In this document: piece by piece, positions 1 to 8,730 of the stretch
Layout of the letters: each line of letters begins with the position of its first letter
How positions within the stretch are numbered: position 1 is the first letter of the stretch
Source: Sphingobacterium puteale
GTDB taxonomy: Bacteria; Bacteroidota; Bacteroidia; Sphingobacteriales; Sphingobacteriaceae
DNA: 64,000 nucleotides
Assembly (NCBI RefSeq): GCF_003627955.1
Contig: NZ_RBWS01000001.1
Location: forward strand, 558,001 to 622,000
Direction: 5' to 3'
The notes under the pieces: generated by a model
Databases searched by the model: none
Told to the model about the DNA's origin: nothing
Seen by the model: the letters and a program-made list of their open reading frames with translations, nothing else
Program-made: the position numbers and the translations under genes

Positions 1-639
1 GAACAGACGCAGTATCGGATTCCTAAAACGTTCGGCTTGTACAGCAAGATATTTATCCATCACATTACTCGGAATCTGCTCTTGGTATACCGTCTGTTCG
101 AATGAGGTAAACGCATTTGTCCCCTCGGCACCCATGGATGCCATCAGCTTGTCGTATTCATTAGCGATCGCATACTTTGCAGCTTCACCCGACACCCGGT
201 CAATCTCCTTGTATATTGCTTTCCGCTGCGCCTCATCAGTTGTACCATTGTACTTTTCATAGAGCGCGTCAATCTGATCCAATAAAGGCTTTTCTTTCGC
301 CCAATCTTTGGAACCAAATTTATCTGTCCCTTTAAAGAGCATGTGCTCCAGATAGTGCGCCAAGCCAGTATGGTCCTTCGGATCGGTTTTACTTCCCGCT
401 TTTGTTGCGATATAGGTTTGGATACGCGGTTCTTTTTTGGTTGGACTTAGAATAACGGTTAGGCCATTTTTAAGTTTATAGAATCTTGAATGGGTAGGGT
501 CATTGGTCACATATTTGTAGATATACCCACCCTCAGAAGCTTCTTTCCAGTCAAATTTGGCATTTTGAGCAAACAAAGCTCCCCCCGCTGTTGTTAGAGC
601 AAACGTAACAGCGGTAATTTTAAATAGATTTTTAATCAT
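1..639 (-). CDS. M16 family zinc metallopeptidase, N-terminal part (runs off left edge)
   Basis: The reading frame is open from an ATG at 639 down to base 1, so only the first 213 residues are visible. Residues 1-25 form a signal peptide ending at ALFA/QN. The inverted zinc-binding motif HxxEH that defines M16 (pitrilysin/insulinase) peptidases is present as HYLEH at residues 95-99, inside the typical GLAHYLEHMLFKGT context. Family members are processing or oligopeptide-degrading peptidases, and secreted Bacteroidota versions act in the periplasm. The C-terminal domains lie outside the window. The gene is divergent from the lipid A deacylase gene at 869. The family call is firm; the substrate is unknown. 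Confidence 0.9.
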   Translation of the reverse strand, partial: MIKNLFKITAVTFALTTAGGALFAQNAKFDWKEASEGGYIYKYVTNDPTHSRFYKLKNGLTVILSPTKKEPRIQTYIATKAGSKTDPKDHTGLAHYLEHMLFKGTDKFGSKDWAKEKPLLDQIDALYEKYNGTTDEAQRKAIYKEIDRVSGEAAKYAIANEYDKLMASMGAEGTNAFTSFEQTVYQEQIPSNVMDKYLAVQAERFRNPILRLF

Positions 640-804
640 ATTTCCTTTTTCTTTTCAACTCAAACTTAGATAAATTGCTGTGGATATGCAATATAATCAC
701 GAACATATAAAAACAATTATTGCGCTCCGCTGTTGTTGTACGTGGTTCTTTGTCGCTAAAAAGCGTCCATTTATGCTCCGCATTAACCAACTGTTAAAGG
801 AAAA

Positions 805-835
805 TTGCTACAATCGTTAATCATTCTTACTTTTG
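805..835 (+). promoter_or_regulatory. Bacteroidota-type promoter for the lipid A deacylase gene
   Basis: A TTG at 805-807 is followed after 20 bases by TACTTTTG at 828-835. This matches the Bacteroidota -33/-7 pattern (TTTG, 19-21 bp, TAnnTTTG). It lies 33 bases before the ATG at 869. The rest of the 229-base gap shows nothing else clear. Confidence 0.55.
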
Positions 836-868
836 CAAAAATTTTAAAAAACGCTAACGTTTTAATTC

Positions 869-2065
869 ATGAGATCGAGTATACTTGTTTTTGTGATCTT
901 CGCGCTACTTTCCTTTCATACAAATGCGCAGGTCACCCCCCGAATAGAAAATCAAAAAGACACATTGAATAACCTCAAACCCGCGAAAACAAGGTTAATA
1001 TTTCAACTTGAGCATGAAAGTGGCGGTGAACTCAAATTCAATGAACGCTCAAAAGAGACCCTAGCCGACTCTTATTATAGCGGGCTTAATTTCCGCGTTG
1101 GCTTTCAGACACAGTTTCAAGACTCCTTAAAGAGCATTTACAATGAGATATACAACTACCCGATCTATGGTGTGGGAGTCTATAGCAGCACGTTTGGCCA
1201 GGAACATCTGGGACAACCTTTCGCGCTCTATGGTTTTGTAGCAATACCTATTAAACCCAAAATAAATTCGAGATGGAATTTCAACTACCGGATTGCACTT
1301 GGTCTCTCGGGCAGATTTAATCCCTACAACGAGGAGGATAATCCTTTTAACCTCCTGATAGGAAGCAAAAACAATGTATTTATCGACTTTGGACTTCAGG
1401 CCAACTACCGTTTGAGCCAAAAATTCCAGGTCGGTGCCGGTGTAGCTTTCCACCATTTTAGCAATGGGGCATTGGCTTTGCCAAACACGGGAATAAACCT
1501 GCTACCATTGAGCTTGTCCGTCTCTTATACGCCGACAAGCAGACCGTTTGATTTCAGAAAACGTACGGTACCAAAAATGGAAGAAATGGAAGAACTGCAT
1601 TTCAATTATGCTTTTGGTTTCAAACAGATTGATCGCGAACATGACGGTCAATATTTTAAATCGACATTAGGAGCTTATTACAGCAGGCATTTGGGATATA
1701 AATGGCGTCTAGGTGCCGGAATGGATGCATTCTATTCAGCAAGTGGTAACGACGAGGAAGTCGCCGGTGACAAAGCAGGGAGCTTTGGAGCATTGTTTTC
1801 CTATGGTCCGGCTTTCTACATTGACCATGTATTAAATTCGAGACTATATATCAATGGAAATTTCGGCGTATACTTACACCGAAATAAATTCAATGGTGAA
1901 AGCACGCCTGTTTATCTAAGGGCGGGTGTACGCTATAAAGTGTACAAAGATTTCTTTGCAGGAGTTTCTATTAAAGCACATGGCGGTAAAGCAGATTTTA
2001 TCGAATGGACAACAGGATATGGTTTTAAGTTGCGCAAGAAACGGGCAAATCCATCTAGCAATTAA
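869..2065 (+). CDS. PagL-like lipid A 3-O-deacylase / acyloxyacyl hydrolase family protein
   Basis: This 398-residue outer membrane protein has a signal peptide at residues 1-20 (SFHTNAQ) and many alternating beta-strand segments. Residues 195-200 are HHFSNG, followed by NTGIN at 206-210. That matches the H-x-S-N signature of PagL-type lipid A deacylases, which remove an ester-linked acyl chain from lipid A using a His/Ser pair. The C-terminal barrel is longer than in classical PagL (about 150 residues), as is common for Bacteroidota members annotated as acyloxyacyl hydrolases. It is monocistronic, with a promoter at 805-835 and a terminator at 2136-2165. The family call is good; activity on lipid A is inferred. 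Confidence 0.75.
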   Translation: MRSSILVFVIFALLSFHTNAQVTPRIENQKDTLNNLKPAKTRLIFQLEHESGGELKFNERSKETLADSYYSGLNFRVGFQTQFQDSLKSIYNEIYNYPIYGVGVYSSTFGQEHLGQPFALYGFVAIPIKPKINSRWNFNYRIALGLSGRFNPYNEEDNPFNLLIGSKNNVFIDFGLQANYRLSQKFQVGAGVAFHHFSNGALALPNTGINLLPLSLSVSYTPTSRPFDFRKRTVPKMEEMEELHFNYAFGFKQIDREHDGQYFKSTLGAYYSRHLGYKWRLGAGMDAFYSASGNDEEVAGDKAGSFGALFSYGPAFYIDHVLNSRLYINGNFGVYLHRNKFNGESTPVYLRAGVRYKVYKDFFAGVSIKAHGGKADFIEWTTGYGFKLRKKRANPSSN

Positions 2066-2135
2066 CAGTTGTTGGATGAGCCCGACGAGTTGTTAAACAA
2101 CTAAGGGGGCATTTAAAATATCCTTTAATTTGCAT

Positions 2136-2165
2136 AAAAAAAGCGTTCATATGAACGCTTTTTTT
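2136..2165. terminator. Perfect inverted repeat, bidirectional terminator
   Basis: A perfect 15+15 base inverted repeat has the core AAGCGTTC-ATAT-GAACGCTT with A and T tracts on either side. It can terminate the gene ending at 2065 and the minus-strand tRNA cluster. Confidence 0.8.
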
Positions 2166-2169
2166 ATTG

Positions 2170-2244
2170 TGGGGATTACTGGATTCGAACCAGTGACCCC
2201 TACCTTGTCGAGGTAGTGCTCTAAACCAGCTGAGCTAAATCCCC
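2170..2244 (-). tRNA. tRNA-Val (GAC)
   Basis: A full cloverleaf can be folded: acceptor GGGGATT/AATCCCC, D stem GCTC/GAGC, anticodon stem CTACC/GGTAG and T stem ACTGG/CCAGT with TTCGAAT. Position 73 is A and CCA is not encoded. The anticodon loop is TCGACAA, giving GAC (Val). Base 33 is C instead of the nearly universal U. It is last in a cluster of four Val tRNAs. Confidence 0.85.
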
Positions 2245-2278
2245 TAACGAAAAAAAAGCACCATTTGATGATGCTTTG

Positions 2279-2353
2279 TGGAGGCTACTGGATTCGAACC
2301 AGTGACCCTCTGCTTGTAAGGCAGATGCTCTGAACCAGCTGAGCTAAGCCTCC
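2279..2353 (-). tRNA. tRNA-Val (TAC), copy 1
   Basis: The cloverleaf has acceptor GGAGGCT/AGCCTCC, anticodon stem TCTGC/GCAGA and loop CTTACAA (anticodon TAC). No CCA is encoded. It is nearly identical to the two copies at 2366 and 2453. Confidence 0.93.
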
Positions 2354-2365
2354 GTTTTGGATTGG

Positions 2366-2440
2366 TGGAGAATACTGGATTCGAACCAGTGACCCTCTGC
2401 TTGTAAGGCAGATGCTCTGAACCAGCTGAGCTAATTCTCC
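2366..2440 (-). tRNA. tRNA-Val (TAC), copy 2
   Basis: The body matches the neighbouring Val copies, but the acceptor stem is GGAGAAT/ATTCTCC instead of GGAGGCT/AGCCTCC, a compensated change. The loop is CTTACAA. Confidence 0.93.
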
Positions 2441-2452
2441 GACTTTGTATGG

Positions 2453-2527
2453 TGGAGGCTACTGGATTCGAACCAGTGACCCTCTGCTTGTAAGGCAGAT
2501 GCTCTGAACCAGCTGAGCTAAGCCTCC
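2453..2527 (-). tRNA. tRNA-Val (TAC), copy 3
   Basis: The tRNA sequence is identical to the copy at 2279. It is first in the transcription order of the four-tRNA cluster. Confidence 0.93.
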
Positions 2528-2666
2528 ATACTTTTTTAAAGAACGCCGTTCCCTAATTGCGTGTGCAAATATAGCTTAAAAATTCTATTCTCAAAATTAT
2601 TTTCGAAGATTTTCTACAGCAAAAACCGCAACAAGCTAAGAAACACCCATATAATTTTCACAGAAA

Positions 2667-4736
2667 TTAATCATAAAACTTCCACGAAATACCAAATCTA
2701 AAGTTTGCCGTATTCATTGGATAACGTCTAACAGTATAATAGCCATTCGGATAAAAGTTCTGATTTAGGAAATTATAACTTAAAAACATATTCACCCGCT
2801 GTATATTTGCCGTGATCCATAAATCCATAATCGGATAAGTCGAAAATTCGATCTGTTGATACGCATTATAAAACTGTCCCGTCCCTATCGAATAATTCGG
2901 ATTGGCATAAGGCGTATTAAATTTAGCGTCAATACCAATACTATAGTCAATGACTTTATAAAAGAGATTACTGTAGTAAAGACTGTGCCAAGTATATAGT
3001 TCGGGCACCGCTAGTATATTCTGCTGATCCGTCTTTTGATAAACCACCAGATTATCCAGGGTAAAATGACTAAGCTTAAACTTCTGCCCCACACTTACCT
3101 TCAGCAAATTAGCGTTATCCAATTGTGCAGGATTGATCCACTTATCTTTCTTCCGGTCATTCTGCGGGTTCGATAATTCTTCAAAATAAGTATAATTATT
3201 CATCCGAAAATATTCAATCTTTCCATTGAAACCCAATGTTGGATTGCGGTATTGAAAGGCCACATTCTGAATTTTGGTCTTTTTGAGATCGAGATCATTC
3301 CATTTTGCGTAGGTATAATTCAGATTTTCGAAGACCATTTCGGGTGATTTATTTTGTGAATAAGCCGAAAGCGTCACCTTTCCGATTTTATCTCCCATGG
3401 ATATATCCGCCTTTGCTTCATAAAGAAAATCACCGATATTATGTCCGAAAACAATCTGATTGGCTTTCAGACTAAAATCCAACCGATCCGAAAATTTGTA
3501 CCCCAGTTCCCCCTTAACGATTCCATTCTGGTAGAAACGATCAAACGTTGTACTATCTGGCAATTTCTTCAATGGTTCAGGGTAAGCGGCACGATCGGTA
3601 TAGTACCGCAAGGAATCTACCTGACTTTGCTCCACCCAATTCATATCATGCTGAAAAGCCAGATTTAGCTTAGCCTCATTTTTAAAAATGGATTTACCAC
3701 GCAGAAAGAAATTATATTCAAACTCATTGGAGACATTCGTAATGCCTGTTTTATCATTATTCAATGTCAACGCTTGATTATTGTATGGTAACGCCGCAAA
3801 CTCATCAGGCATATTTTTGAAGAAGTTGAACGTCTGTTTCCGAATCCTTGTATTGTGCGCCATACTGTTTGTCGGATAGATCTGCATGGTCGACTTTCCC
3901 TTGTCTACGGTGTCAATTCGACCAACGTACAGGGACTGACGTAGGAACAGGGAATTATCCCACCACTTTGATCTCGGCACATTTGTATTGGAAGGATCCC
4001 GAAATTTGGTAGCAAACCGATCAGGAGCTTGCCTGTTCTCAGGAGCAAATGGATTATTTTCGGTTATAGAACCATTTTCCATTGCATCCAAACGATTAAA
4101 TACAGCATTAATCAAGAGATTATACCGGTTGTTTTTTGATTCGTACCAAGAGGCAATAGATGCTTTGAGATCGGAATAACTCTGATTAAGGTAAAAACCA
4201 TCCGTTTTCGTCGAATGGAAATCCACATTCATATTCCATTGCGGATTGATATTTTGGGCAACCCGGGCCCTGAAGACCTGGTCATTGAAAAAGAATCCTA
4301 CTGCCGACAATTCCGAATAGCGTGCCCTTGCCCTAAAATACTGAATAGAATCCGGATTCAATAGATAACGCTCCAAGGCTGTGAATCCTGACTGAAATCC
4401 GATTGTCTTTTTGGGCTGAAATAATAAGTCACGTGTGGCAAGACCATAAGACCCTAAATTTATACTGGGATTCCAGGGGGTATTTTGAGGATTATAATAT
4501 TGATAATTACGATGTGAAGTATCTATTTGCCTTGTATAAGTTCCTTTTTTCAGCATATCCAATGTCGCGTAACGAATATACTTTGCAGACAGGATAACCG
4601 AATCCTTTTTTCCATCTTCTTTGGCTCTCGCCGAATCCAATGCGCTGCTCCACTCCTCCTTGCTCTGCGCAATAACATCCATGGAACAAATAAGTAAGAC
4701 ACACAGTGCGGCTAATACGCGTACGATCAACTTCAT
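2667..4736 (-). CDS. Putative porin (Porin_10-like outer membrane protein)
   Basis: This 689-residue protein has a signal peptide at residues 1-23 (MDVIAQ). A long barrel follows, of amphipathic strands rich in aromatic residues, ending in ISWKFYD. The overall pattern matches the Bacteroidota 'putative porin' family (Porin_10), including an N-terminal segment with DTSHRNYQYYNP and repeated strands such as YKFSDRLDFSLKANQI. It would act as an outer membrane channel; its substrate is unknown. It lies 23 bases downstream of the nucleoside phosphorylase gene on the same strand and may be co-transcribed with it. Confidence 0.75.
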   Translation of the reverse strand: MKLIVRVLAALCVLLICSMDVIAQSKEEWSSALDSARAKEDGKKDSVILSAKYIRYATLDMLKKGTYTRQIDTSHRNYQYYNPQNTPWNPSINLGSYGLATRDLLFQPKKTIGFQSGFTALERYLLNPDSIQYFRARARYSELSAVGFFFNDQVFRARVAQNINPQWNMNVDFHSTKTDGFYLNQSYSDLKASIASWYESKNNRYNLLINAVFNRLDAMENGSITENNPFAPENRQAPDRFATKFRDPSNTNVPRSKWWDNSLFLRQSLYVGRIDTVDKGKSTMQIYPTNSMAHNTRIRKQTFNFFKNMPDEFAALPYNNQALTLNNDKTGITNVSNEFEYNFFLRGKSIFKNEAKLNLAFQHDMNWVEQSQVDSLRYYTDRAAYPEPLKKLPDSTTFDRFYQNGIVKGELGYKFSDRLDFSLKANQIVFGHNIGDFLYEAKADISMGDKIGKVTLSAYSQNKSPEMVFENLNYTYAKWNDLDLKKTKIQNVAFQYRNPTLGFNGKIEYFRMNNYTYFEELSNPQNDRKKDKWINPAQLDNANLLKVSVGQKFKLSHFTLDNLVVYQKTDQQNILAVPELYTWHSLYYSNLFYKVIDYSIGIDAKFNTPYANPNYSIGTGQFYNAYQQIEFSTYPIMDLWITANIQRVNMFLSYNFLNQNFYPNGYYTVRRYPMNTANFRFGISWKFYD

Positions 4737-4759
4737 CTAAAATTGTATATAGTCTAAAT

Positions 4760-5575
4760 TTACTGCAAAGCTATCAATTCTTTCAAAATTAATGTCATCT
4801 TAGGTTCCGCTTTCTCCGCAACAGCCACGATTTCCTGCAAAGAGACAGGTTTTAACACATCGTGAAAGCCCTCATCCGTAACAACAGAAATCGCGAACAC
4901 CGGAAGAGCCATATGATTGGCAACAATTACCTCCGGTACTGTACTCATGCCGACTACATCCCCCCCAATAATTCGCATGAAACGGTACTCAGCTTTTGTC
5001 TCCAGATTTGGTCCCTGCGAGGAGACATACACAACCTTTCGTGCGGTAATTCCATGCTTTGACGCGATTTCAAGCGCCTGTTCGATCATCGCACGGTTAT
5101 AAGGTTCGCTCATATCCGGAAAACGAGGCCCAAATTCAGTCAGGTTCTGCCCACGCAATGGGTTGTCGGGCAAGAGATTGATATGGTCTTCAATTATACC
5201 CAAATCTCCATTTCGGACCTCCGGATTCAGCGAGCCGGCAGCATTTGACACAAAAAGCTTTTTTACACCCAGCACTTTCATGATCCGAATAGGAAAAGTA
5301 ATCTGCTGCATATCATACCCCTCATAATAATGGAGTCTTCCCTGCATGGCAACCACATTCTTGCCATTTAATTTGCCAAAGATCAATTTACCGGAATGGA
5401 ATTCTACCGTAGAGATGGGAAAATTAGGAATATTGGAATACATGAGCTGATATTCGATCTCGATCTCATCAACCAATTTACCTAAACCAGTACCCAGGAT
5501 GATACCGAAATCTGGAGTAAAATCTCCAATTTTTCTACGGATAAATTCCGTAGTCTCATTTATGCTATGATACAT
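4760..5575 (-). CDS. Purine nucleoside phosphorylase
   Basis: This 271-residue protein matches the trimeric PNP family (phosphorolysis of inosine/guanosine to base and ribose-1-P). Visible motifs are ILGTGLGKLVDEI near residue 26, the phosphate-site His in FHSGKL, GRLHYYEGY near residue 84, VSNAAGSLN near residue 112 and GDVVGMSTVPEVIVANH near residue 193. The purine-site residue that is Asn in human PNP (SLITN) is Asp here (SVVTDEG), which I believe is common in bacterial relatives. Its own promoter lies in the 69-base gap after the symporter gene, with a palindromic operator-like site. It is cytosolic, in purine salvage. Confidence 0.92.
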   Translation of the reverse strand: MYHSINETTEFIRRKIGDFTPDFGIILGTGLGKLVDEIEIEYQLMYSNIPNFPISTVEFHSGKLIFGKLNGKNVVAMQGRLHYYEGYDMQQITFPIRIMKVLGVKKLFVSNAAGSLNPEVRNGDLGIIEDHINLLPDNPLRGQNLTEFGPRFPDMSEPYNRAMIEQALEIASKHGITARKVVYVSSQGPNLETKAEYRFMRIIGGDVVGMSTVPEVIVANHMALPVFAISVVTDEGFHDVLKPVSLQEIVAVAEKAEPKMTLILKELIALQ

Positions 5576-5640
5576 ACGTACAAAAAAACTAAGTAACTCA
5601 AACTTAACTTAATTTTTTTGTACGTACAAATCAAATATAG
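5575..5640 (-). promoter_or_regulatory. Promoter and palindromic operator-like sites of the nucleoside phosphorylase gene
   Basis: On the minus strand a -7 element TATATTTG lies at 5639-5632. Just downstream, over the likely start site, is a perfect 14-base palindrome TTTGTACGTACAAA at 5617-5630. A second partial copy, TACGTACAAA (5575-5584), overlaps the start codon. Palindromes of this kind are typical of GntR- or LacI-like repressor sites. The regulator is not in the window. Confidence 0.5.
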
Positions 5641-5644
5641 GAGC

Positions 5645-7135
5645 TTAGTTATGTAAAAGCGCCTTTTCGCTCGCCTTGCCCGGAGAGCTTGCCAAAAGCA
5701 TTAGGAAAGTGATAAAACCATTGATGATAATTAGGTCCAGTCCGATCACATAGGGCGTATAGACTTCGATCACATATGTTTTCAGCAAGTACAACAGGGT
5801 CGGTGAAAGCACACAGATATAAGGTACCGCTTTGTCCCGTACAGCAGATTTTGTAAAAATCCCAAAAACAAACAATCCCAGCAACGGACCATAGGTATAG
5901 CTCGCTGCGGTAAATATGGCATTCACGACAGAGTCATCATTGATCAGCTTAAACACGAGAATGACCAGCAACATAACAATCGAAAAAGCAAAGTGCACAT
6001 AATTACGCTGTTTGACAAGAGCAGGATCATTTGGATTTTCCTTTTTATTAAAGTTCAGAAAATCCACACAGAATGACGTTGTCAACGCCGTAAGCGCACT
6101 ATCGGTTGTTGCAAATGTCGCCGCAGTCAGCCCCATCATAAAGATGATCGCTGGAACGATAGCCAAGTGGTTCAACGCAATCTCCGGGTACAGGTAATCA
6201 CGGGTCGATAATTGGGAGACATCAATACCATTTTTTGCGGCGTAGATATATAATAAAGCTCCCACAGCCAAAAAGAAAATATTGATCACCACAAATACAC
6301 TTGTGAATGTAATCATATTCTTCTGCGCTTCTTTGATCGTTCCCATTGACAGGTTCTTTTGCATCAGATCCTGATCGAGTCCCGTCATGGCAATAGTCAC
6401 AAAAATTCCGCCCAGGAATTGCTTCCAAAAATTAGCCTTACTGCCTACAAAATCATCCCAGAAGAAGATTTTGGAATAGCTGCTTTCTTTGACTGCTTCG
6501 AACGTATCTACAATTCCAAAATCCAATCCTTTGGCCATAAAATAGATCGAAAGAATAACGGCGGTCACCAAAAAGGTCGTCTGTAGAGTATCTGTAACAA
6601 TAATCGTCTTTAGTCCCCCCTTATTGGTATATAACCAGATAAGCACGAGACAGATCACAACGGTGATCGCAAAAGGCACATCCCAGGCATCAAAAATAAA
6701 GTGCTGCAAGACAATTGCGACTAGGTATAAGCGAAAGGCTGAACCGATGGTACGGGAAACCAAGAAGATCGCCGCGCCGGTTTTATAAGTCGTATGTCCA
6801 AAACGTTCCTCCAAATAGGTATAGATGGAGGTCAGGTTCATTCTATAATACAACGGAAGCAATACATAAGCGATAATGACGAAGCCAACTGCATTTCCGA
6901 GAACAAATTGAAAATAGCTAAATTCAGAAGCCCCCACAGCACCCGGCACCGAAATAAAGGTCACACCGGAGAGCGCGGTACCGATCATCCCGAAAGCCAC
7001 CATATACCATTTCGAATTTCGGTTGGCAACAAAAAAGGTGGAATTATCCGAAGATCCTTTTGAGGTGAAGTGCGCTACTGCGAGTAAGACCGCAAAATAG
7101 ATCACAATAAAGGATAATAATATAACTGGTGACAT
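5645..7135 (-). CDS. Sodium:solute symporter (SSS family), possible MurNAc importer
   Basis: This 496-residue integral membrane protein has about 13 hydrophobic segments. The SSS-type core includes GMIGTALSGVTFISVPGAV near residue 50, GLDQDLMQKNL near residue 255, and MGLTAATFATTDSALTALTT near residue 335. It starts 40 bases downstream of murQ and ends the same operon. As I recall, the MurNAc transporter MurT of Tannerella forsythia is an SSS-type protein encoded with murK and murQ. The same role is therefore the best guess here, although sequence alone does not define the sugar. No kinase gene lies beside it, unlike in T. forsythia. Confidence 0.85.
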   Translation of the reverse strand: MSPVILLSFIVIYFAVLLAVAHFTSKGSSDNSTFFVANRNSKWYMVAFGMIGTALSGVTFISVPGAVGASEFSYFQFVLGNAVGFVIIAYVLLPLYYRMNLTSIYTYLEERFGHTTYKTGAAIFLVSRTIGSAFRLYLVAIVLQHFIFDAWDVPFAITVVICLVLIWLYTNKGGLKTIIVTDTLQTTFLVTAVILSIYFMAKGLDFGIVDTFEAVKESSYSKIFFWDDFVGSKANFWKQFLGGIFVTIAMTGLDQDLMQKNLSMGTIKEAQKNMITFTSVFVVINIFFLAVGALLYIYAAKNGIDVSQLSTRDYLYPEIALNHLAIVPAIIFMMGLTAATFATTDSALTALTTSFCVDFLNFNKKENPNDPALVKQRNYVHFAFSIVMLLVILVFKLINDDSVVNAIFTAASYTYGPLLGLFVFGIFTKSAVRDKAVPYICVLSPTLLYLLKTYVIEVYTPYVIGLDLIIINGFITFLMLLASSPGKASEKALLHN

Positions 7136-7175
7136 AGTTTGTTTTTAATAGGTGATTTGATGATAGCAGATGATT

Positions 7176-7988
7176 TTAATGTGTCGCCTGATAAGCTTCG
7201 ATCGCTTGCCTTACATTGCCGAATTGTTCCAGCAAAGCCGCAGCATCTTCTTCAGTAGCCCCCGTCTGATCCATAATGATCCGTACGCCACGACCGACCA
7301 ATTTATGGTTTGACAGTTGCATATCGACCATTTTATTTCCCTTCACACGCCCCAGCTGAATCATGACCGCCGTGCTGAACATATTTAATACAAGCTTTTG
7401 TGCGGTACCGGATTTCATACGGGTAGAGCCCGTCACAAATTCGGGACCTACAATAACCTCAACAGGATACTGAGCAATTTCAGCAATCGGAGAACCGCCG
7501 TTACAGACAATACAGCCTGTCACCAGACCTTTCTCGTTTGCAGTCTTCAGGCCACCGATGACATAAGGTGTAGTGCCCGATGCCGCAATACCGATAACGA
7601 CATCATTTTCGTCAATATCATATGCTTCCATATCCTTCCAGGCCTGTTCCAGATCATCTTCCGCGAATTCCACGGCTTTGCGGATCGCAGTATCCCCGCC
7701 TGCAATTAACCCGATAATCCACTCAAATGGCACACCATAAGTCGGAGGCAATTCAGATGCATCCAAGACACCAAGCCGGCCACTGGTACCGGCCCCGATA
7801 TAAAAAGTCCGACCACCAGCCTTCATCTTCTCCACAGTAACCTTAACCAATGCTTCGATCTGAGGAATAGACCTTTCAACAGCTAGCGGCACAGATTTAT
7901 CCTCGTTATTGATATTAGTCAATAATTCATGTACAGACATCTTGTCCAAATCCTGATAATTCGAATCTTTCTCCGTTGTATTAACCAT
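7176..7988 (-). CDS. murQ: N-acetylmuramic acid 6-phosphate etherase
   Basis: MurQ cleaves the lactyl ether of MurNAc-6-phosphate, giving GlcNAc-6-phosphate and D-lactate in the cytosol. The 270-residue protein has a SIS-type sugar-phosphate fold. GAGTSGRLGVLDASELPPT spans about residues 65-83, GPEFVTGSTRMKSGTAQK near residue 180 is the phosphate-binding loop region, and LSNHKLVGRG follows. Glu79 and Glu110 correspond to the two catalytic glutamates of E. coli MurQ (83 and 114). It lies 21 bases after the deacetylase gene and 40 before the symporter. With nagA further along, this is the MurNAc-to-GlcN-6-P route. Confidence 0.96.
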   Translation of the reverse strand: MVNTTEKDSNYQDLDKMSVHELLTNINNEDKSVPLAVERSIPQIEALVKVTVEKMKAGGRTFYIGAGTSGRLGVLDASELPPTYGVPFEWIIGLIAGGDTAIRKAVEFAEDDLEQAWKDMEAYDIDENDVVIGIAASGTTPYVIGGLKTANEKGLVTGCIVCNGGSPIAEIAQYPVEVIVGPEFVTGSTRMKSGTAQKLVLNMFSTAVMIQLGRVKGNKMVDMQLSNHKLVGRGVRIIMDQTGATEEDAAALLEQFGNVRQAIEAYQATH

Positions 7989-8009
7989 TCTTAATATATA
8001 TTGTATTTC

Positions 8010-8663
8010 TTAATTCAATAAATCGGGTATATCCACTATTTGATAACCTTTCTTTTTTAATATGTTGATCATATCACCCAAATAATGATACAATTTATCT
8101 TTCCGTCTTCCATCCGTCCCCATATGGATCAAAATCATGAAACCATTCAGGCCGAACTTCTCCTCATAAGACCAAAGTCCCTTCAAAATTGCCCCGGAGG
8201 AAAGATAACGTTCACCCATTTCTGGATAAGTATAATCTGCGGCAGTCCGTATCCCGGGCGTATAGTTGATTGAAGACAAGCCGATTTCCTTTGCCCATGC
8301 TACCGTCTGGCTATTATACCATTCATAAGAAGGAATATAATAGCGTAATTGACTTGTATCTACCCCCGCAAGCGCCAGCTCATCCACATTGGTCTTCAAG
8401 TCCCGCAGGAACGAATCCCGACTGACCAGCAATTCATCCCGACTCCCCCAACCACTGACCAGGAGATGCTTATCAGAATGCCCAGACACCACATGTCCGT
8501 CTTTCAACATTTGCTGGATGTAAGGCTTGAAACTTGCGTTCCGCAGATAATCTCCTGTTAAGAAAAAATTCCCCTTCACATGATGGCGCTTCAAGCTTTT
8601 CAAAACCGCAGTCGTTCCCTCCGATAAATCGTGGCCCGTAAAAAGTAAAGCCACTTTTTTCAC
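8010..8663 (-). CDS. Polysaccharide deacetylase (NodB-like) with unusual 5' end
   Basis: The first usable start is GTG at 8663, giving 217 residues with no signal peptide. Visible catalytic features are LFTGHD near the start (NodB motif 1 Asp), HSDKH (the HxxxH metal motif) near residue 61, YIPSYEWYN and ILIHMGTDGRRKDK. The frame stays open upstream of GTG and encodes a family-like sequence, DGFGAIVRGDSKV, as far back as 8752 inside the GH9 gene, but contains no ATG, GTG or TTG. The true product may be made by a -1 frameshift from GH9, by a rare start codon, or the gene may have lost its own signal sequence. The substrate is unknown; context suggests amino-sugar glycans. Confidence 0.75.
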   Translation of the reverse strand: MKKVALLFTGHDLSEGTTAVLKSLKRHHVKGNFFLTGDYLRNASFKPYIQQMLKDGHVVSGHSDKHLLVSGWGSRDELLVSRDSFLRDLKTNVDELALAGVDTSQLRYYIPSYEWYNSQTVAWAKEIGLSSINYTPGIRTAADYTYPEMGERYLSSGAILKGLWSYEEKFGLNGFMILIHMGTDGRRKDKLYHYLGDMINILKKKGYQIVDIPDLLN

Positions 8664-8704
8664 TTTAGAGTCGCCACGGACAATAGCGCCGAATCCATCC
8701 CTGC

Positions 8705-8730
8705 TTACTTTTTTCCCACAGGCTCCTCCA
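8705..8730 (-). promoter_or_regulatory. Possible programmed -1 frameshift site at the GH9/deacetylase junction
   Basis: Read on the minus strand, the GH9 frame is GG-A AAA AAG-TAA. A AAA AAG at 8714-8708 is the heptamer used in E. coli dnaX and is followed at once by the GH9 stop. GGAGGAG at 8729-8723 lies 8 bases upstream, close to the spacing of the stimulatory Shine-Dalgarno-like element in dnaX. A -1 slip continues with GTA into the deacetylase frame and would give a secreted product of about 840 residues. I see only a weak downstream hairpin (two G-U pairs, about 19 bases on). Confidence 0.45.

Noticed and set aside
2136..2165. The perfect palindrome looked like an operator
   Set aside because: Its A/T flanks and position between a gene end and a tRNA cluster fit a terminator better.
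8010..8663. Deacetylase with a simple GTG start and no secretion
   Set aside because: Not dismissed as a possibility, but family-like residues upstream of the GTG make an internal start at 8663 the weaker reading.
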